NCBI RefSeq assembly: GCF_013074385.2 | Contig: NZ_JABEYA020000001.1 | Coordinates: 558,001 to 622,000 of the forward strand | DNA from: Vibrio ostreicida | GTDB taxonomy: Bacteria; Pseudomonadota; Gammaproteobacteria; Enterobacterales; Vibrionaceae | DNA length: 64,000 nucleotides | Reading direction: 5' to 3' | Shown: positions 46,004 to 57,154 of the stretch, piece by piece | How positions within the stretch are numbered: position 1 is the stretch's first letter | Layout of the letters: each line of letters starts with the position of its first letter | Notes under the pieces: model-generated | What the model was told of the DNA's origin: nothing | Database searches by the model: none | The model's input: the letters and a program-made list of their open reading frames with translations, nothing else | Program-made: the position numbers and the translations under genes

Positions 46004-48241
46004 ATGACTCTCTATTTTAATTACTGGACGCTTATATCGTTTTCTTTCCTTATTTCAACCTCTCTTTTATGGCATAAGATGCCTTCATGGGAGTGGTTGT
46101 ATCCCTGTATTTTGACCCTGCTACTTAGTATAAGATCAAAACGATTAAGGTGGTTTATTGGTCCTGTACTTGGGAGCGCGGTGCTGATTATTCACGGTAA
46201 TCTTTTACGTGATCAACACGCGTGGCTTTTTCAAGCAGGTCAAGATATTACCATAAAAGCGGAGGTTGACAGCTTTTTTAAAAAAATAAGTCACGGTTTT
46301 CAAGGGGAAATCGTGATAAGAGCGATAGGTGATGAAAATACCAACATATTGGCGGCACCCCGTGCACTGTTTGTGTCTCCAGTGAGACTTCATCCCGGAG
46401 ATGAGATAGGGGGGCAGGTCATCCTGAAACCCATGAATGGCCAACTCAATGACGTCGGTTTTGATGTTGAACAATACGCGCTTCAGCGGCGGATTGTTGG
46501 TCGACTGAGTTTAAAGCGTAATACACATTATTGGGTGCGCCATTTTGGCTCACAACGTTATGAGTTCTATCGTCGGGTTGCGGACAGAATTGAACCATTG
46601 GTGGGTAAGGGGTTCATTCTCGCGTTGGCGTTTGGTGTCAGGGACGCGTTAACCGCCGAGCAGCGCTTGGAACTCAAAGCAAGTGGGCTGAGTCATTTGA
46701 TTGCGATATCTGGGCTGCATATCGGGATTGTGTCCTACATTGGTTGGGTGTTAGGCCGTGGTTTGTTGCGATTACTTCCTATGGCCACTTGGACCCCTTA
46801 CCTATTGGCTTTGCTGACAGGGTTCGGTTATGCCTGGTTGGCTGGATTCGCTCTCCCTACTCAAAGGGCTTTGTGGTCCATGTGTCTTGCTCTGATATTG
46901 CTGACTTCAAATCGTCAGATCCCTTATAGCTACACTTGGCTATTGATTCTGGCTTGGTTACTGGCCATTGACCCTTTTTCGGCCGTGTCTACTAGCCTGT
47001 GGCTTTCAATGGGGGCTGTAGGGGTTATCTTCGTTTACCTGTCGTTGACCCATACAGACCAACCTCAGTGGAAAACCAGCCTTGGGTTACAGATGGTTTT
47101 GATGGTTGGAATGACCCCGATCATTGCGATGTCGTTCGACGGTATGAGCCTGAGTAGTGTTATCTATAACTTGGTTTTCGTCCCCTGGTTCAGTTTTGTG
47201 GTGGTGCCGACGGTTTTGCTTGCACTCACGGTTGATGGGTTGTATCACCTAACTTGGGTCTGGACGCTGGCTGATAAGACGATTCAACCCGTCCTGTGGG
47301 CGATTCAATTTGCCGACGTGAGCTGGATAAATTTAAACCGAAATCAAATTCGACTCTTGTTGTTAGTGTCGTTAGCTGCGTTATTGGCCCCCTATTTGAG
47401 CAAAAAAGGTCACTTATCCATGATTGCCTGCATGTTGGCCGTAGGGATCAATTGGCGGCCTTCTTCCGACTGGCAAGTAACGGTTCTTGATGTAGGGCAT
47501 GGGCTGGCGATTGTTGTGATTCAAGGTGATAGGGCGATTGTTTATGACACGGGTATTGCGTGGAAAAACAGCAGTTTTGCTCAGCAAATCATTACGCCTT
47601 ATTTGTTTTATGAGGGGGTCCGTCAGCTAGATATGTTAATCATTAGCCACGGCGATAAAGACCACTCGGGAGGCATGCAGTCGATGATCGATGTGTGGCA
47701 ACCTGAAGCTTTGATCACAAGCCAACGTAACCTCGGTTCTCAAAGCTGTGTTCAAGGTCGTGATATCGATTGGCACGGGCTCAAATTGGCGTTTATTTGG
47801 CCACCTCGACTTGTGACCCGAGCGTACAACCCTCAGTCATGCGTCGTCAGAATTTCCCATCCCGATTACAAGCAATCCGTGCTGTTAACCGGTGATATTA
47901 ATCGAATGGTAGAATGGATGTTGATTCGAGATCCAGATGCCTTACGCAGTCAAATCTTGATAGTGCCCCATCATGGCAGTAAGACCTCATCGCTTCTGGC
48001 TTTCATTCAAGCCGTAGACCCTGAATTGGCGATAGCCTCAACCGCAAAATTCGGAAGATGGCGCTTGCCTGATGAGAGTATCGTGAAACGCTATCAAAAA
48101 CAGGGAATTCAATGGTTAGACACGGGCAGCCATGGCCAGATTACTATCCGCTTCTCTTCATCGGGATGGGAGGTGGAAGCGCTTCGAGGGCGGAAAGGCG
48201 AGGCATGGTATAGGCAGATGCTCCGTAAGGGAGTAGAATAG
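46004..48241 (+). CDS. comEC: Competence DNA channel protein ComEC/Rec2
   Basis: A 745-residue inner-membrane protein that takes single-stranded DNA into the cytoplasm during natural transformation. Order: N-terminal TM pair and OB-like DUF4131 region about 1-180, Competence transmembrane domain about 190-480 ([15 protein letters not shown] is the family hallmark), C-terminal metallo-beta-lactamase-like domain with [10 protein letters not shown] about 548-557. The expected metal motif HxDxD/HxxGG is present. The gene is intact, so the strain may be transformable like other vibrios. It is followed by msbA after 31 bases. Confidence 0.94.
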   Translation: MTLYFNYWTLISFSFLISTSLLWHKMPSWEWLYPCILTLLLSIRSKRLRWFIGPVLGSAVLIIHGNLLRDQHAWLFQAGQDITIKAEVDSFFKKISHGFQGEIVIRAIGDENTNILAAPRALFVSPVRLHPGDEIGGQVILKPMNGQLNDVGFDVEQYALQRRIVGRLSLKRNTHYWVRHFGSQRYEFYRRVADRIEPLVGKGFILALAFGVRDALTAEQRLELKASGLSHLIAISGLHIGIVSYIGWVLGRGLLRLLPMATWTPYLLALLTGFGYAWLAGFALPTQRALWSMCLALILLTSNRQIPYSYTWLLILAWLLAIDPFSAVSTSLWLSMGAVGVIFVYLSLTHTDQPQWKTSLGLQMVLMVGMTPIIAMSFDGMSLSSVIYNLVFVPWFSFVVVPTVLLALTVDGLYHLTWVWTLADKTIQPVLWAIQFADVSWINLNRNQIRLLLLVSLAALLAPYLSKKGHLSMIACMLAVGINWRPSSDWQVTVLDVGHGLAIVVIQGDRAIVYDTGIAWKNSSFAQQIITPYLFYEGVRQLDMLIISHGDKDHSGGMQSMIDVWQPEALITSQRNLGSQSCVQGRDIDWHGLKLAFIWPPRLVTRAYNPQSCVVRISHPDYKQSVLLTGDINRMVEWMLIRDPDALRSQILIVPHHGSKTSSLLAFIQAVDPELAIASTAKFGRWRLPDESIVKRYQKQGIQWLDTGSHGQITIRFSSSGWEVEALRGRKGEAWYRQMLRKGVE

Positions 48242-48272
48242 TCGGAATACTGTAAGAAAAATAAGCATTTCT

Positions 48273-50021
48273 ATGTCTCTCAATCAAGATGAAACAACTT
48301 GGCAAACGTTCAAGCGCCTTTGGACTTATATTCGTCTGTATAAAGCCGGTCTTGCTGTTGCTGTCGTTGCGCTGATCATCAACGCTGTTGCCGACACCTA
48401 CATGGTGTCATTATTAAAACCCTTGCTCGATGAGGGCTTTGGTAGCACAGAATCAAATTTCCTTCGTATTCTGCCTTTTATTGTGTTTGGGATGATGTTG
48501 TTAAGAGGGGCAAGTGGTTTTGTTTCCTCCTATTGCCTGAGCTGGGTTTCGGGGAATGTTGTGATGTTAATGCGGCGGGGTATTTTTAGCCAATTTATGC
48601 ATATGCCCGTTTCTTATTTTGATAAAGAGTCAACGGGTGGCCTTCTATCGAGAATAACGTACGACTCTGAACAGGTCGCAGGGGCAACCAGCCGCGCGCT
48701 GGTTAGTATTGTCCGTGAAGGAGCAAGTATTGTTGGCTTGCTCGTACTGATGTTTTGGAACAGTTGGCAGCTCTCGTTGGTACTTTTTATCATTGCTCCC
48801 GTTGTTGCTTGGGCGATTGGTGTCGTTTCGAAGCGTTTTCGTAAAATTTCAAAAAGCATGCAGGATGCAATGGGCCACGTCACAGCTTCTGCAGAGCAAA
48901 TGCTGAAAGGCCATAAGGTCGTGCTGAGTTACGGTGGACAGGAAGTCGAACGTGAGCGATTTGATATGGTGAGTAACCAGATGCGTCAGCAGTCTATGAA
49001 GCTGGTTGCTGCACAGTCAATTGCTAATCCTGTAATTCAAGTCATTGCTTCTATCGCTTTGGTCGTTGTTCTATTCCTAGCCAGTGTCGATTCGATCAAA
49101 GATCAACTGACACCGGGAACATTTACCGTCGTATTTTCGGCGATGTTTGGTTTGATGCGGCCGCTAAAAGCCCTGACCAACGTCACATCTGATTTTCAGC
49201 GAGGCATGGCGGCGAGCCAAACACTATTTGCTCTAATGGACTTGGAAACAGAGCAAGATAAAGGGCAATTTACAACGCAGACAGTGCTCGGTGATGTAAA
49301 AGTGAGGGACGTCACTTTCACTTATCAGGGTAAAGAATCGCCAGCGCTGCGTAATGTGACGTTTGAAATACCCAAAGGGAAAACAGTCGCGCTAGTAGGA
49401 CGATCCGGATCTGGTAAGAGTACCATTGCCAACTTGTTTACTCGATTTTATGACGTTGAAGCAGGCACCATTGAGCTTGATGGGCATGATGTACGTGACT
49501 ATACACTGAGGAATCTAAGAAGCCATTTTGCGATTGTTTCACAGAATGTCCATTTGTTTAACGATACGATCGCGAACAATATTGCGTACGCGGCCACCGA
49601 GGATTTCAGCCGTGAGCAGATAGAAGAAGCGGCTCGTCTTGCCTATGCAATGGATTTTATTGATCACTTGGATCAGGGCTTAGATACCGTGATAGGTGAG
49701 AATGGCACCAGTTTGTCCGGCGGTCAGCGTCAACGTATTGCGATTGCACGGGCTTTACTGCGTGATGCGCCCGTATTGATTTTGGATGAGGCAACATCGG
49801 CGTTGGATACGGAGTCGGAAAAAGCGATCCAGTCTGCGTTGGATGAGTTGCAGAAGAATAAAACGGTTTTAGTGATTGCGCATAGGCTCTCTACCATAGA
49901 AAGTGCCGATGAAATTCTGGTGGTGGATGAGGGTGAAATAGTTGAACGCGGTAACCATTCTGTTTTACTCGAGAAAGAGGGGGCGTATGCTCAGCTTCAT
50001 CGTATCCAGTTTGGTGGATAA
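48273..50021 (+). CDS. msbA: Lipid A export ATP-binding/permease protein MsbA
   Basis: A 582-residue half-transporter that flips lipid A-core across the inner membrane. Six TM helices in about 25-320, then an ATPase: Walker A G-R-S-G-S-G-K-S near 376-383, signature L-S-G-G-Q-R-Q-R near 482-489, Walker [10 protein letters not shown]-loop A-H-R-L. Operon order comEC-msbA-lpxK-ycaR-kdsB is the usual gammaproteobacterial one. lpxK starts 3 bases after its stop. Confidence 0.96.
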   Translation: MSLNQDETTWQTFKRLWTYIRLYKAGLAVAVVALIINAVADTYMVSLLKPLLDEGFGSTESNFLRILPFIVFGMMLLRGASGFVSSYCLSWVSGNVVMLMRRGIFSQFMHMPVSYFDKESTGGLLSRITYDSEQVAGATSRALVSIVREGASIVGLLVLMFWNSWQLSLVLFIIAPVVAWAIGVVSKRFRKISKSMQDAMGHVTASAEQMLKGHKVVLSYGGQEVERERFDMVSNQMRQQSMKLVAAQSIANPVIQVIASIALVVVLFLASVDSIKDQLTPGTFTVVFSAMFGLMRPLKALTNVTSDFQRGMAASQTLFALMDLETEQDKGQFTTQTVLGDVKVRDVTFTYQGKESPALRNVTFEIPKGKTVALVGRSGSGKSTIANLFTRFYDVEAGTIELDGHDVRDYTLRNLRSHFAIVSQNVHLFNDTIANNIAYAATEDFSREQIEEAARLAYAMDFIDHLDQGLDTVIGENGTSLSGGQRQRIAIARALLRDAPVLILDEATSALDTESEKAIQSALDELQKNKTVLVIAHRLSTIESADEILVVDEGEIVERGNHSVLLEKEGAYAQLHRIQFGG

Positions 50022-50024
50022 ACC

Positions 50025-51032
50025 GTGATAGAAAAGATCTGGTTTGAAAAACATTGGCTGGGCTATGTGTTGTGGCCTATTTTTTGGCCGCTTAGTGTGT
50101 TATTTGGGGTGATAAGCCGTAAGAGAAGACGCCGTTATCAATCCAGAGAGAAAGCCCGCTATCGTGCGCCAGTCCCTGTGATTGTTGTGGGGAACATTAC
50201 CGCGGGTGGGAACGGCAAAACACCAGTTGTTATTTGGTTAGTCGAGCAGCTAAAGGCACTGGGTTACCAACCCGGTGTTGTGTCTCGTGGCTATGGAGCG
50301 AAGGCGCCCAGCTACCCGCTCTTGGTTGAAGCAAACACCTTGGCCAAACATTGTGGCGATGAGCCTAAATTAATATTTGAACGGACAGGCGCTCCTGTGT
50401 CGGTCTCTCCTCAACGAAGTGACGCGGTTCAAGCGTTACTGGGTAAAGGGGTAGATATAGTGATTGCAGATGATGGTTTGCAGCACTACGCTATGGACCG
50501 GGATATTGAATTTGTCGTGGTTGATGGCAAACGCCGTTTCGGTAATCAGCAATTGTTGCCATTGGGGCCACTGCGTGAATCGGTTCAAAGATTGAATGAT
50601 GTTGACTTTGTCGTCACTAATGGTGGGGAAGCGTGTTTGGGTGAAATAGCAATGACCTTGACACCCAGTTTAGCGGTAAATCTAAAGACCCAGAAGCAAG
50701 TGCCAGTTAATCAATTGGATTCGCTCGTTGCGTTTGCGGGTATTGGCCACCCCCCCCGATTTTTTAAGACATTGGAAGAATTGGGCGCAAAGCCTTTGTT
50801 GACAAAAGGGTTTGCCGATCACCAGGATGTTGACGTGTCGCAATTAGAGCAGTTAGCCAGTTACGGGGAACATCTGATTATGACCGAGAAAGATGCAGTA
50901 AAATGCGCCCGTTACGCGGAAGATAACTGGTGGTATCTCCCTGTTACCGCGACCTTTTCTTCTCAAGATGAAGCGCGTGTTTTAAGTAAAATTGAAGAGG
51001 TTATAGAAAAGTATGGATCATCGTCTACTTGA
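50025..51032 (+). CDS. lpxK: Tetraacyldisaccharide 4'-kinase
   Basis: A 335-residue membrane-associated P-loop kinase that phosphorylates lipid A disaccharide to lipid IVA. N-terminal hydrophobic anchor about 11-30, Walker [12 protein letters not shown] at 56-66, conserved S-R-G-Y-G and D-D-G-L-Q-H (about 152-157). The start is GTG at 50025, three bases after msbA. It overlaps ycaR by 20 bases. Confidence 0.95.
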   Translation: MIEKIWFEKHWLGYVLWPIFWPLSVLFGVISRKRRRRYQSREKARYRAPVPVIVVGNITAGGNGKTPVVIWLVEQLKALGYQPGVVSRGYGAKAPSYPLLVEANTLAKHCGDEPKLIFERTGAPVSVSPQRSDAVQALLGKGVDIVIADDGLQHYAMDRDIEFVVVDGKRRFGNQQLLPLGPLRESVQRLNDVDFVVTNGGEACLGEIAMTLTPSLAVNLKTQKQVPVNQLDSLVAFAGIGHPPRFFKTLEELGAKPLLTKGFADHQDVDVSQLEQLASYGEHLIMTEKDAVKCARYAEDNWWYLPVTATFSSQDEARVLSKIEEVIEKYGSSST

Positions 51033-51192
51033 GATTGTGGCTTGCCCTGTATGTAAAGGTAAGCTGACTTTTGACAAAGATAAACAGGAATTGGTTTGCA
51101 AGTTTGATCGTCTTGCTTATCCAATTAAAGAAGGGATCCCTGTGCTGTTGGAACCGGAAGCACGCCAAATGAATATGGATGAGGGGCGATAA
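51013..51192 (+). CDS. ycaR: Trm112-like small protein YcaR (UPF0434)
   Basis: A 59-residue protein in the +1-shifted frame at the end of lpx[19 protein letters not shown], then [12 protein letters not shown] and G-I-P-V-L-L. The C-P-V-C pair and later C-x-F-D-R-x-A-Y-P are the UPF0434/Trm112-like signature. Function in bacteria is not settled. It overlaps lpxK by 20 bases, and its stop overlaps the kdsB start (TAATG), so it is translationally coupled to kdsB. Confidence 0.92.
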   Translation: MDHRLLEIVACPVCKGKLTFDKDKQELVCKFDRLAYPIKEGIPVLLEPEARQMNMDEGR

Positions 51193-51965
51193 TGGCATTT
51201 ACAGTTGTCATCCCCGCCCGCTACGAATCAACGCGTTTGCCTGGAAAACCCTTGGCAGATATTGGCGGAAAGCCAATGGTTCAATGGGTCTATGAGCAGT
51301 CATTACGCAGTGGTGCAGAGAGTGTAGTGGTTGCGACGGACGATGCACGGGTTGAACGTGCTGTTAAGGCTTTTGGTGGTCTTGTTTGTATGACGTCTGC
51401 ATCGCATCAATCAGGCACCGAACGCTTGGCTGAAGTGGTTAAAGTGATGAACATCCCTGACGAACATATTATTGTCAATGTTCAGGGAGATGAGCCTTTA
51501 ATTCCTCCTTCAAATATTGCTCAGGTTGCAAAAAACCTGTCTAGCAGCCAAGCGCCTATGGCAACGCTGGCAGTACATATTACTGATGAGGCCGAAGTAT
51601 TTAACCCTAATGCGGTTAAAGTGCTGGCAGATAAAGACGGTTATGCGATGTATTTCAGCCGCGCGACGATTCCTTGGGATCGTGATAATTTCACTCAGAC
51701 CAGTAAAACCATCGCACAACCTTTAATGCGTCACATTGGCATCTATGCTTATCGGGCTGGTTTCATTAATACTTACATTAATTGGGAACCCACCGTTCTC
51801 GAAAAAATTGAGTCTTTAGAACAGCTTAGAGTCCTTTGGTATGGGGAAAGGATTCACGTTGATATTGCTACAGAAGCACCAGCCGCCGGGGTGGATACAC
51901 CGGAAGATCTGGATGCGGTAAGGCAGTATCTTAGCCAAAAAGTGAATGAAATTAAGGCCCCTTAG
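51192..51965 (+). CDS. kdsB: 3-deoxy-manno-octulosonate cytidylyltransferase
   Basis: A 257-residue nucleotidyltransferase that makes CMP-KDO for lipopolysaccharide core. N-terminal V-I-P-A-R-Y[10 protein letters not shown] at 5-20, V-Q-G-D-E-P at about 99-104, and R-H-I-G-I-Y-A-Y-R near 176-184, all diagnostic. The start overlaps ycaR. A short terminator overlaps the stop codon. Confidence 0.96.
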   Translation: MAFTVVIPARYESTRLPGKPLADIGGKPMVQWVYEQSLRSGAESVVVATDDARVERAVKAFGGLVCMTSASHQSGTERLAEVVKVMNIPDEHIIVNVQGDEPLIPPSNIAQVAKNLSSSQAPMATLAVHITDEAEVFNPNAVKVLADKDGYAMYFSRATIPWDRDNFTQTSKTIAQPLMRHIGIYAYRAGFINTYINWEPTVLEKIESLEQLRVLWYGERIHVDIATEAPAAGVDTPEDLDAVRQYLSQKVNEIKAP

Positions 51966-51974
51966 GGCCTTTTT
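51954..51974 (+). terminator. Terminator overlapping the kdsB stop codon
   Basis: AAGGCCC (51954-51960) pairs with GGGCCTT (51965-51971), then TTT. The stop codon lies in the loop. Compact but plausible. Confidence 0.65.
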
Positions 51975-51979
51975 AACGT

Positions 51980-53518
51980 TTAAATTTGGCTGTCGTAATC
52001 ATTGCGCTTAGGGCAAGTCCCTAAAATTTCTCGCCGACCCGACTCCTTCATTTCTTCAAGAACGACATCAAAGCCCCACAGTCTGTAAACGTGCTTTAGG
52101 ACCTCGTCATAGCTCTCGTCAAGAGGGATGCGGTCATGAGCGATGTACTGAAGTGTTAATGAACGATCACCACGAACATCAACACTGAACACTTGAATAT
52201 TCGGCTCTAGACTGCTGAGATTATACTGCCCAGCCAGTTTTTCTCTGATGTCTCTGTACCCGACATCATTGTGAATTGCGGTCACTTCTATATAGTTTTT
52301 CCTGTCATCGTCTGCAATCGCGAACAGTTTAAAATCTCTCATTAATTTTGGAGACAGGTATTGGCTAATAAAACTCTCATCCTTAAAATTTTTCATGGCG
52401 AAGTGAACGGCTTCTAACCAATCTGTGCCGGCAAGATCGGGAAACCATTCTTTGTCTTCATCAGTAGGCTCTTCACAAATCCGGCGGATGTCTCTGAACA
52501 TAGCAAACCCCAAAGCATAGGGGTTGATACCACTAAAGTACGGACTGTTGTAGGCCGGCTGAGCGACCACACTGGTGTGACTGTGCAAGAATTCTAGAAT
52601 AAAACGTTCGCTCACCAAGCCCTCATCATACAAATGATTGAGAATGGTATAGTGCCAAAAGGTAGCCCAGCCTTCGTTCATTACTTGAGTTTGTTTCTGT
52701 GGGTAAAAATATTGGCTCACTTTTCTGACGATACGAACAATCTCACGCTGCCATGATTCGAGCAGAGGGGCGTGCTTTTCAATAAAATAGAGGATGTTTT
52801 CTTGCGGTTCCGCAGGGAATCTGATTTTTGATTCCTCTTGTTCTACTTTACCTTTAGGCACGGTTCTCCATAGATCGTTGACTTGAGACTGAAGGTATGA
52901 CTCGCGTTCCTCTTGGCGCATTTTTTCTTCCGCAATCGAAATTTTTTCTGGACGCTTGTATCGGTCGACACCAAAATTCATGAGTGCATGACAGGAATCC
53001 AGTAATTCCTCGACTTCTTTTACACCATATTTTTGTTCACACTCGGCAATGTATTTTTTGGCAAACAGGAGGTAGTCAATAATTGAACTGGCGTCTGTCC
53101 AAGTTTGAAAAAGATAGTTGCCTTTAAAAAACGAGTTATGTCCATAGCAAGCGTGAGCCATGACAAGCGCTTGCATGGTGACGGTGTTTTCCTCCATCAG
53201 GTAAGCGATACAAGGGTCCGAGTTAATGACAATCTCATAAGCGAGTCCCATCTGACCGTGCTTGTAGCCTTGCTCAGTCTGGATGAATTTTTTGCCGAAC
53301 GACCAGTGGTTGTAGTTGATAGGCATACCAATGCTGGAATAGGCATCCATCATTTGCTCTGAAGTGATCACTTCTATTTGATTGGGGTAGGTATCAAGGC
53401 GATAGTGTTCGGCGACGCGTTTGATTTCATCATGGTATTGCTCTAGAAGTTCAAATGTCCAGTCAGGGCCATCTACCAAGGTCTTTTTTTTGATGGTTTT
53501 TTTGGTTTTTGTTGCCAT
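51980..53518 (-). CDS. ycgB: SpoVR family protein YcgB
   Basis: A 512-residue cytosolic protein of the SpoVR family: P-D-W-T-F-E-L-L-E-Q-Y-H near 18-29, W-S-F-G-K-K-F (72-78), A-H-A-C-Y-G-H-N-S-F-F-K-N/G (about 116-127), and M-N-E-G-W-A-T-F-W-H-Y near 282-292. Biochemical function is unknown. In proteobacteria it is co-inherited with PrkA-type kinase YeaG and YeaH; here it is the third gene of that operon, 9 bases after yeaH, with GGAGG before the ATG. Confidence 0.92.
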   Translation of the reverse strand: MATKTKKTIKKKTLVDGPDWTFELLEQYHDEIKRVAEHYRLDTYPNQIEVITSEQMMDAYSSIGMPINYNHWSFGKKFIQTEQGYKHGQMGLAYEIVINSDPCIAYLMEENTVTMQALVMAHACYGHNSFFKGNYLFQTWTDASSIIDYLLFAKKYIAECEQKYGVKEVEELLDSCHALMNFGVDRYKRPEKISIAEEKMRQEERESYLQSQVNDLWRTVPKGKVEQEESKIRFPAEPQENILYFIEKHAPLLESWQREIVRIVRKVSQYFYPQKQTQVMNEGWATFWHYTILNHLYDEGLVSERFILEFLHSHTSVVAQPAYNSPYFSGINPYALGFAMFRDIRRICEEPTDEDKEWFPDLAGTDWLEAVHFAMKNFKDESFISQYLSPKLMRDFKLFAIADDDRKNYIEVTAIHNDVGYRDIREKLAGQYNLSSLEPNIQVFSVDVRGDRSLTLQYIAHDRIPLDESYDEVLKHVYRLWGFDVVLEEMKESGRREILGTCPKRNDYDSQI

Positions 53519-53527
53519 AGTGGCCTC

Positions 53528-54796
53528 CTAAGCAGTTTCTTTTTTGAAGAGCTCCCGAAAGACTGGGAAAATATCTTCAACACTACGAATATTTTTCATC
53601 GCGAAGTTATCAAAGGTATCCTCCAGCTTTTCGTACTCGTGCCACAAGGTTTGGTGAGAACGTCGAGTGATCTCGATGTAGGAGTAGTACTGACAATTAT
53701 TGAGCAGGTTTTTGGTGAGTAGTTCACGGCACCGGGGTGAATCGTCTGCCCAGTTATCTCCATCAGAAGCTTGTGCTGCGTATATGTTCCACTCGTTGAT
53801 TGGGTAGCGGTCTTCAACGATCTCTTTCATCAGCTTCAGGGCGCTGGAAACGATGGTTCCACCAGTTTCTTGAGAATAAAAGAACTCATGTTCATCGACT
53901 TCTTTCGCTTGGGTATGATGGCGGATAAACACAACGTCAACATTCTCATAAGTGCGGGTGAGGAATAAATACAGCAACACATAAAAACGCTTGGCAATAT
54001 CTTTAGTGGCTTGATCCATTGAACCTGAAACGTCCATTAAACAAAACATGACCGCTTGGCTGGATGGGATTGGACGTCTCTCATAGTTCTTAAATCTCAG
54101 ATCAAAGGTATCAATGAAGGGGACCATGTCGATCTTTCGTCTGAGATCTTCAATTTCTTTTTTCAGTCTTTTTTCTTCTAACATCTGAGCGGGTTCACTC
54201 ATTTTGACTTCATCTAGCTCGTGTTCCAACGCTTTCAACATGCGCCTTTTTCCCGAGGTCATTGCAGTACGACGAGCAAGAGACTGCTGAAGTGATTTCA
54301 CGATCGCGATGTTAGCTGGAACCCCCGCAGTCTGATAGCCAGCTCGGTGTGTTTTCCATTCGGTGATTTTGTTAATTTGACTTTTTTCTAGATTGGGAAG
54401 TTCCAAATCCTCAAACAGGATATCCAGGTATTCGTCTTTGGAAATCTGGAATACGAAATCATCCTCGCCTTCACCATCTTGACTGGCATCCCCTTCGCCT
54501 GACCCATTGCCCTGACCCCCTTTTGGCCGCTCAATTTTGTCCCCTGAGATAAATTGGTCATTGCCGGGATGAACACGTTCCTTTAACCCACCCTTACCTT
54601 GGTGAAACGCAGGCTCTGTGATGTCCTTGTGTGGTATCGACACGTCTTCGCCCGTGTCCGTATTCGTGATAGAACGACGATTGACAGCGTCTGCGACAGA
54701 TTCTTTGATTTGCTCTTTGTGACGACGTAAAAAGCGCTGACGATTTACCGCACTTTTATTTTTCCCGTTCAGTCGACGGTCAATAAATTGCCCCAT
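53528..54796 (-). CDS. yeaH: YeaH, DUF444 von Willebrand-like protein
   Basis: A 422-residue DUF444 protein. The N-terminal third is basic and low-complexity, with a [13 protein letters not shown] region; the C-terminal half is a von Willebrand A-like fold with a metal-site motif D-V-S-G-S-M-D. It is the middle gene of yeaG-yeaH-ycgB. Its role is not defined; in E. coli yeaGH responds to nitrogen starvation and stress. Confidence 0.92.
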   Translation of the reverse strand: MGQFIDRRLNGKNKSAVNRQRFLRRHKEQIKESVADAVNRRSITNTDTGEDVSIPHKDITEPAFHQGKGGLKERVHPGNDQFISGDKIERPKGGQGNGSGEGDASQDGEGEDDFVFQISKDEYLDILFEDLELPNLEKSQINKITEWKTHRAGYQTAGVPANIAIVKSLQQSLARRTAMTSGKRRMLKALEHELDEVKMSEPAQMLEEKRLKKEIEDLRRKIDMVPFIDTFDLRFKNYERRPIPSSQAVMFCLMDVSGSMDQATKDIAKRFYVLLYLFLTRTYENVDVVFIRHHTQAKEVDEHEFFYSQETGGTIVSSALKLMKEIVEDRYPINEWNIYAAQASDGDNWADDSPRCRELLTKNLLNNCQYYSYIEITRRSHQTLWHEYEKLEDTFDNFAMKNIRSVEDIFPVFRELFKKETA

Positions 54797-54930
54797 GAGT
54801 CATCCCTCGTTTGGTACATGCCCGATGAAGGAACATGCATCTAGTTCGAATCCAATGCACTGACGGAGAATGCTCTCCGACAGTGGCTCCATTGGCTTTC
54901 CTCTACTCAAGAGGAAGGTTGTCTCAGCTA

Positions 54931-56865
54931 TTAAGAGGATTTACGAACACGTAAATACCATTCAGATAGCAAGCGTACTTGTTTCTCTGTATAACCTTTC
55001 TCCATCATACGAGCGACAAAATCATCGTGCTTCTTCTGATCTTCTGAAGATGTTTTGGCATTGAAGGAGATCACAGGTAACAGCTCTTCTGTATTGGAGA
55101 ACATTTTTTTCTCAATCACAGTACGAAGTTTCTCGTAGCTGGTCCAAACCGGATTTTTTCCTTTGTTATTCGCTCTGGCTCGCAATACAAAATTGACGAT
55201 TTCGTTACGAAAATCTTTTGGATTGCTTATCCCTGCGGTTTTTTCGATTTTCTCTAACTCGTTGTTGAGTGCTGAACGGTCAAATAACTGTCCCGTTTCT
55301 GGATCTCTGTACTCCTGATCCTGAATCCAAAAATCTGCATAAGTCACATAGCGGTCAAAAATATTCTGACCATATTCAGAGTAGGATTCCAAATAGGCCG
55401 TCTGAATTTCTTTACCGATAAACTCGACGTAGCGGGGCACCAGATACCCCTTGAGGAACTCCAAATATTTCTCGGCAGTTTCTTGTGGGAATTGCTCACG
55501 CTCAATTTGTTGTTCAATGACGTAAAATAGGTGCACTGGGTTGGCTGCAACTTCTGTTTGGTCAAAGTTGAAGACGCGGGAAAGAATTTTAAAAGCAAAG
55601 CGAGTGGAAAGCCCTGACATGCCCTCATCCACGCCAGCAAAATCGCGATATTCCTGATAGCTTTTCGCTTTAGGATCGGTATCTTTCAACGTTTCCCCAT
55701 CGTAGACTCGCATCTTTGAAAAGATCGAAGAGTTTTCTGGGTCTTTCAAACGAGACAGAATACTGAACTGAGACAGCAGTTCTAACGTACTGGGTGAGCA
55801 AGGTGCTTTGGACAGCTCTGAATGGTCGAGCAGTTTTTGGTAAATACGTACTTCTTTAGAGACGCGCAAACAATAAGGTACTTTAACAATGTAGACTCGG
55901 TCTAAGAAGGCCTCATTATTCTTATTATTGCGGAAGGTTTGCCACTCTGATTCGTTGGAGTGGGCGAGTATCATGCCATCGAATGGTAAGGCAGAAAGCC
56001 CTTCTGTCCCGTTGTAGTTACCTTCTTGAGTGGCGGTGAGTAAGGGGTGAAGCACTTTGATTGGGGCTTTAAACATCTCAACAAATTCCATCACGCCTTG
56101 GTTGGCTCGGCAGAGGGCGCCAGAGTAACTATAGGCATCAGGGTCATCCTGAGAATAATGCTCCAATTGACGAATATCGACTTTACCGACCAGTGACGAT
56201 ATGTCCTGATTATTTTCATCCCCGGGTTCAGTTTTCGCGATAGCGACTTGATCCAAAATGGATGGGCGAACTTTAACGACTTTAAACTTAGTGATATCGC
56301 CACCAAATTCGTGTAATCGCTTGGCCGCCCATGGGGACATAATCGAGCGAAGATACCGCTTTTCTATCCCATATTCTCGGTGTAGAAGTTCGCCATCTTC
56401 GCCGACATCAAAAAGGCAAAAAGGGTGATCATTCACTGGGCTTCTCTCGCCGTTAACTGAGAGGACATAAATAGGTACCTGTTGCATCAAGGCTTTGAGT
56501 TTTTCAGCAAGCGATGACTTACCACCCCCAACTGGGCCAAGTAGATAGATGATCTGTTTGCGCTCTTCCAAACCCTGCGCAGCATGTTTGAGGTAAGAGA
56601 CAATTTGCTCTATGGCTTCTTCCATGCCATAAAAGTCTTTAAAGGTTTCATATTGAGAGATCACCCGATTGGAAAAAATCCGGCTTAGACATGGGTCTTG
56701 TGCTGTGTCGATCAGTTCTGGTTCACCAATGGCCATTAACAAACGTTCCGCGGCATTGGCATAGGCACTTTTATCGTCTTTACATAGCGTCAAGAATTCC
56801 TGTAAAGATAATTCTTCATCCTTGGCGGCTTCGTAACGCGCTTGATAATGGTCGAAAATACTCAT
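54931..56865 (-). CDS. yeaG: PrkA-type AAA+/serine protein kinase YeaG
   Basis: A 644-residue PrkA family protein. N-terminal AAA+ domain with P-loop G-P-V-G-G-G-K-S at 110-117 and a C-terminal kinase-like PrkA domain about 400-640. First gene of the operon; the AAAGGGGAATTC before the ATG gives a good ribosome site. A 17-base element TTGTCT-N5-AGACAA (56885-56901) lies just upstream and contains a TATATAA-like -10 on the minus strand, so it may be an operator over the promoter. Confidence 0.93.
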   Translation of the reverse strand: MSIFDHYQARYEAAKDEELSLQEFLTLCKDDKSAYANAAERLLMAIGEPELIDTAQDPCLSRIFSNRVISQYETFKDFYGMEEAIEQIVSYLKHAAQGLEERKQIIYLLGPVGGGKSSLAEKLKALMQQVPIYVLSVNGERSPVNDHPFCLFDVGEDGELLHREYGIEKRYLRSIMSPWAAKRLHEFGGDITKFKVVKVRPSILDQVAIAKTEPGDENNQDISSLVGKVDIRQLEHYSQDDPDAYSYSGALCRANQGVMEFVEMFKAPIKVLHPLLTATQEGNYNGTEGLSALPFDGMILAHSNESEWQTFRNNKNNEAFLDRVYIVKVPYCLRVSKEVRIYQKLLDHSELSKAPCSPSTLELLSQFSILSRLKDPENSSIFSKMRVYDGETLKDTDPKAKSYQEYRDFAGVDEGMSGLSTRFAFKILSRVFNFDQTEVAANPVHLFYVIEQQIEREQFPQETAEKYLEFLKGYLVPRYVEFIGKEIQTAYLESYSEYGQNIFDRYVTYADFWIQDQEYRDPETGQLFDRSALNNELEKIEKTAGISNPKDFRNEIVNFVLRARANNKGKNPVWTSYEKLRTVIEKKMFSNTEELLPVISFNAKTSSEDQKKHDDFVARMMEKGYTEKQVRLLSEWYLRVRKSS

Positions 56866-57154
56866 AATGAATTCCCCTTTGAACTTGTCTTATATAGACA
56901 ATCTACCCGCTTAGAAAAAACAAATCCTTTCTACTAAAGTCTAGTGGGTTATTCGAATTTTGCTTAAAAAATATGTGTTTATTTGCAAATTGTGATATTT
57001 GACCCGTTGCTTAAAAGGGGTGAATAGTCTGTAGGCTGCACGCAATTAATTGGGTGCCACGCTAGACAAGCATTTTCTGTATTTGGATTCATGGGCCTGC
57101 GAAAAAGTTGTCTAGTATGATCAATTCACTTTTCGATTAAATGAGGAACTCAAT

